Source: Teratosphaeria epicoccoides
Lineage: Eukaryota > Ascomycota > Dothideomycetes > Mycosphaerellales > Teratosphaeriaceae
Direction: 5' to 3'
DNA: 64,000 nt
Assembly: GCA_021401465.1 (NCBI GenBank)
Contig: JADDMT010000036.1
Span: 124,001 to 188,000 of the forward strand
The translations under genes and the position numbers were made by a program. Below are positions 62,024 through 64,000 of the stretch, one piece after another. Each line of letters starts with the position of its first letter. Position 1 is the first letter of the stretch. The notes beneath the pieces are model-generated. The model saw only the letters and a list, made by a program, of their open reading frames with translations. It had not been told where the DNA came from and searched no databases.

Positions 62024-62340
62024 ATGTCGAACCAGGGCTACTACGGGCCTCAGTACCCGCCACAGGCACAATAGTACGCTTTCCTTATCTCACTCGCCTG
62101 ACCGCAAACCGTAGGACTGACCAATCCGGCAGCGGTCCGCCACAGCCGTACGGCCAACAACAGCAACCCTACTACGGCCAACCGCAACCTCAATACCAAC
62201 AGGCTCCTCCGCGCCGCCAGGGCGGCGGAGGTGGAGGCTGCTTCAAGGCCTGCATCGCGACACTATGCTGCTGCTTCGTCTGTGAGGAGGGATGTGAATG
62301 CTGCGCTGACTGTTGCGAATGCGCGGAGGATTGCTGTTAA
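62024..62340 (+). CDS. CYSTM-type cysteine-rich tail-anchored small protein, 85 aa
   Basis: Two exons, 62024-62073 and 62133-62340; the 59-nt phase-2 intron runs GTACGC..GACTGACC..CAG (the nearer TAG at 62112 gives the wrong frame). The product starts MSNQGYYGPQYPPQ, continues with a Gln/Pro/Tyr-rich repeat (QPYYGQPQPQYQQ), a Gly run, and ends in CFKACIATLCCCFVCEEGCE plus four more Cys, with CC as the last residues. A Pro/Gln/Tyr-rich head and a terminal Cys-rich hydrophobic segment are the CYSTM layout, as in small fungal stress-linked proteins thought to sit in the plasma membrane. The head is inferred to be disordered. The gene is hidden from ORF tracks by its intron. Function is inferred only from the family: metal or redox stress tolerance. 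Confidence 0.8.
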
Positions 62341-63194
62341 GCACATGAGGTCCGAAGAGTCGAGTCGTGAATATATGAGGTGTGAACAGTCGAGTCGCAG
62401 CAGAGGTGTCATACCCGCAAGGTTGCACCGATCTTTGGGAGAAGGATGGGATGCCGTTGCGGCAACAATGGATGGTTGAGCTTGTGAGTGTTGGAAAGAA
62501 AGCTGTCCTGTACGCCAAACAGACGACGATTAATTGACGCTTCTTCTTGAATGATTTAGCAAAGGAGGTCGGGACATGACAGCACCAGTAGCAGTATTTC
62601 ATTTGTGTGGATGCACATGCTGCTCATTGCAGACTTCATGTGACCAATTCTCTGCGTCTTTCCGTCTGTGGTCTGAAGGTTAGCTAGCACGAAGACTGCT
62701 CGCACTCATCCACAATCACGCACGCGCCAAAGGCAAGCCTGTCATTGTTCTCACGGGTGGACTTGGTTGGATGAGCTGCCACAAGGTATACCATGCATGT
62801 GTTGTTGTATGACAGCTTTGAATTAACCTCGCCGCCCGTGTGATGGGACGCATAGCTTGGATAAAGCAGGACAGTCGGGCTGTGAACCGAGTTCCCTTTG
62901 AGCCGACCATCTGTATACATTCATCATGCTTCTCAAGCGCCAGAGCTCCATCGCCAACCATCACTTCTCAAAGTACGATCATGAGTTGCAAGTGATAACG
63001 CCATGCTGGGTATATTGCATTGCTTGCCAAAACGCCGTCAAACCGTCAGTAAGTTCAGTGCAGCATCCCTTCTGTGGGTGCCGCCAAGTTTACCGTGTGC
63101 AGCTCCACCACCCATCGTTTCACACGCTGAGACAGCGCGAGCACGATCCAATAATCCAGCGTATCTGCTTCGCTCATTATGGCACAGAGTGTGG
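62341..63194. other. Intergenic between convergent CYSTM gene and E2-like gene
   Basis: Two 3' flanks face each other here. Short frames only. A GTGAGT overlaps the last codons of the E2-like frame (near 63190), so a terminal exon of that gene might lie here, but I could not place it. Confidence 0.4.
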
Positions 63195-64000
63195 TCAATA
63201 CTCACACGACTCCTGCGCGCTTCTCCTCAGCTTCCTGTTGTACACCTTCTTCTTATCGTCGCCACCCCAGCGCAGTGCGAACGCTTCAGGATTCATGACA
63301 CTGCGAGGATCATACTTCGGGTCCTCGTCATCGATGGCGCGCACGATAGCCTCGAGGTGACTATCAATGTCCTCCTCCTTCTCGGGAAAGTAGCACAGAG
63401 CACCATTCATGCTGACACGGTGGTGGAAGATCGGCGTCTCGATCTTGAGCCTAGGCTGGGCATCTGGAAAATTGGGAGGGATATGCAAGGTCATGTTGAA
63501 TATGCCACCGTCCAGGTTGGTCATGGGCTTGCCGAAGAGAGTCAGATTCCAGACAAATGGGTTCTTCTTGTCGGGCAAGCTGATCTCCAAGCGTGAGCTG
63601 TCGTATGTACCGTTGTTCCACTTATGCTCAAGCTGCCCGAACTGAAAGGCAAGCTGAACAGCGAGTTGCGTGCTATCGGCGACCTGTCTCGCTCCAGCCT
63701 TAGCCCAGCCCAGCTGCTCGTCTTGAAGAGCTTCTCGAACGCGCACAAGGCGGGCGTGGAGATTCTTGTAATCAAACTTGCCCTCCATGGAATTCGGAGG
63801 ATATTCGAAGTCCATCCGCTGGAATGCTTGATTCTGCTTGTGCACTTTCGACTCGCGTTCGACGGTCTGCACATAGGTGTCGTAGTACCACAGGAAGCGC
63901 CTCTTCAGGAGGTCGGCGAACGGGTCCCAAGGCGCAGAGTCGAGCGCTCTATAGGCAGCCTCAGCATCGTATTCGTGTACAGAAGGCGTGGTGGCCGGTG
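63195..64000 (-). CDS. Ubiquitin-conjugating (UBC/E2-fold) protein, 5' end outside window
   Basis: The minus-strand frame is open from the right edge to the TGA at 63195, 267 codons or so, so the gene continues outside. Visible order: PWDPFADLLKRRFLWYYDTY, a helical stretch, then a UBC fold (about the last 130 residues): SRLEISLPDKKNPFVWNLTLFG, DGGIFNMTLHIPPNFPDAQPRLKIETPIFHH, then MNGALCYFPEK, where the Cys is in the place of the E2 catalytic Cys, and the C-terminal helices AIVRAIDDEDP and KKVYNRKLRRSAQES. The Asn of the HPN motif is not conserved in the usual form (FHHRVS). It resembles large UBE2Z-type or E2-like fungal proteins rather than a small E2. The last codons overlap a consensus GTGAGT, so the true C-terminus may be in a further exon. 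Confidence 0.8.
   Translation of the reverse strand, partial: PATTPSVHEYDAEAAYRALDSAPWDPFADLLKRRFLWYYDTYVQTVERESKVHKQNQAFQRMDFEYPPNSMEGKFDYKNLHARLVRVREALQDEQLGWAKAGARQVADSTQLAVQLAFQFGQLEHKWNNGTYDSSRLEISLPDKKNPFVWNLTLFGKPMTNLDGGIFNMTLHIPPNFPDAQPRLKIETPIFHHRVSMNGALCYFPEKEEDIDSHLEAIVRAIDDEDPKYDPRSVMNPEAFALRWGGDDKKKVYNRKLRRSAQESCEY

Noticed and set aside
1..64000. tRNA, rRNA, transposons, LTRs
   Set aside because: No T-loop/anticodon structures, rRNA cores, transposase motifs or paired long repeats were seen on reading; a tRNAscan or repeat search would be the decisive check.

Overview
The window is nuclear DNA from a filamentous ascomycete (Pezizomycotina), most likely a dothideomycete; the class assignment is inference. 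Seen directly: protein genes on both strands with short introns (mostly 49-80 nt, GT..AG, CTAAC/CTGAC-like branch sites), no operons, and compact spacing. Gene content also fits: DASH subunit Spc34, a SUR7/PalI-type membrane protein, a HET-domain relic, small cysteine-rich secreted proteins, a hybrid histidine kinase and a CYSTM protein. I saw no transposons, rRNA, tRNA or CRISPR.

Left part (1-10 kb): the 3' part of a flavin amine oxidase, two small secreted Cys-containing proteins (one assembled here from three exons), a short hypothetical protein, a 16-bp tandem repeat, a four-TM SUR7/Rim9-type protein and a PRKRIP1-like splicing protein. Centre left (10-26 kb): intronless IQGAP (Iqg1/Rng2), divergently paired with IMP dehydrogenase; dihydroxy-acid dehydratase (ILV3); the KDEL receptor ERD2 with a long acidic tail; an unrecognised Pro/Ala-rich protein. 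Centre (25.6-37.9 kb): pirin, RNA polymerase II subunit RPB7, an 88-aa hydrophilic protein, dioxygenase MPO1, F1-ATPase alpha (ATP1, ten exons with odd splice sites), an extended-SDR reductase, and a RING plus YEATS-like fusion.

Right part (38-64 kb): a disordered nuclear-looking protein, an arylmalonate-decarboxylase/maleate-isomerase-like enzyme, TAF12, DASH subunit SPC34 head-to-head with proteasome subunit RPN3, a PAS-type hybrid histidine kinase, a biotin carboxylase with its own biotinyl domain, two broken genes (one of them HET-domain), a CYSTM protein and a partial E2-like (UBC) protein at the right edge.

The most unusual item is a family of five small, divergent genes I do not recognise, scattered from 40.7 to 51.5 kb between housekeeping genes (called members A-E here). 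They share a motif of the form [LMV]R.Q..A[ND][AS]..LF, a following beta-strand-like segment and, in four of five, a phase-1 intron at the same codon. Two are about 176 aa, one is 132 aa, one 151 aa without the intron, and one is a 62-aa remnant with a GC donor. Other points: ATP1 appears to need a GG-AG donor, two GC donors and a 6-nt micro-exon; AAG 3' splice sites recur; and many coding regions switch from C-rich to G-rich on the coding strand towards their 3' end.
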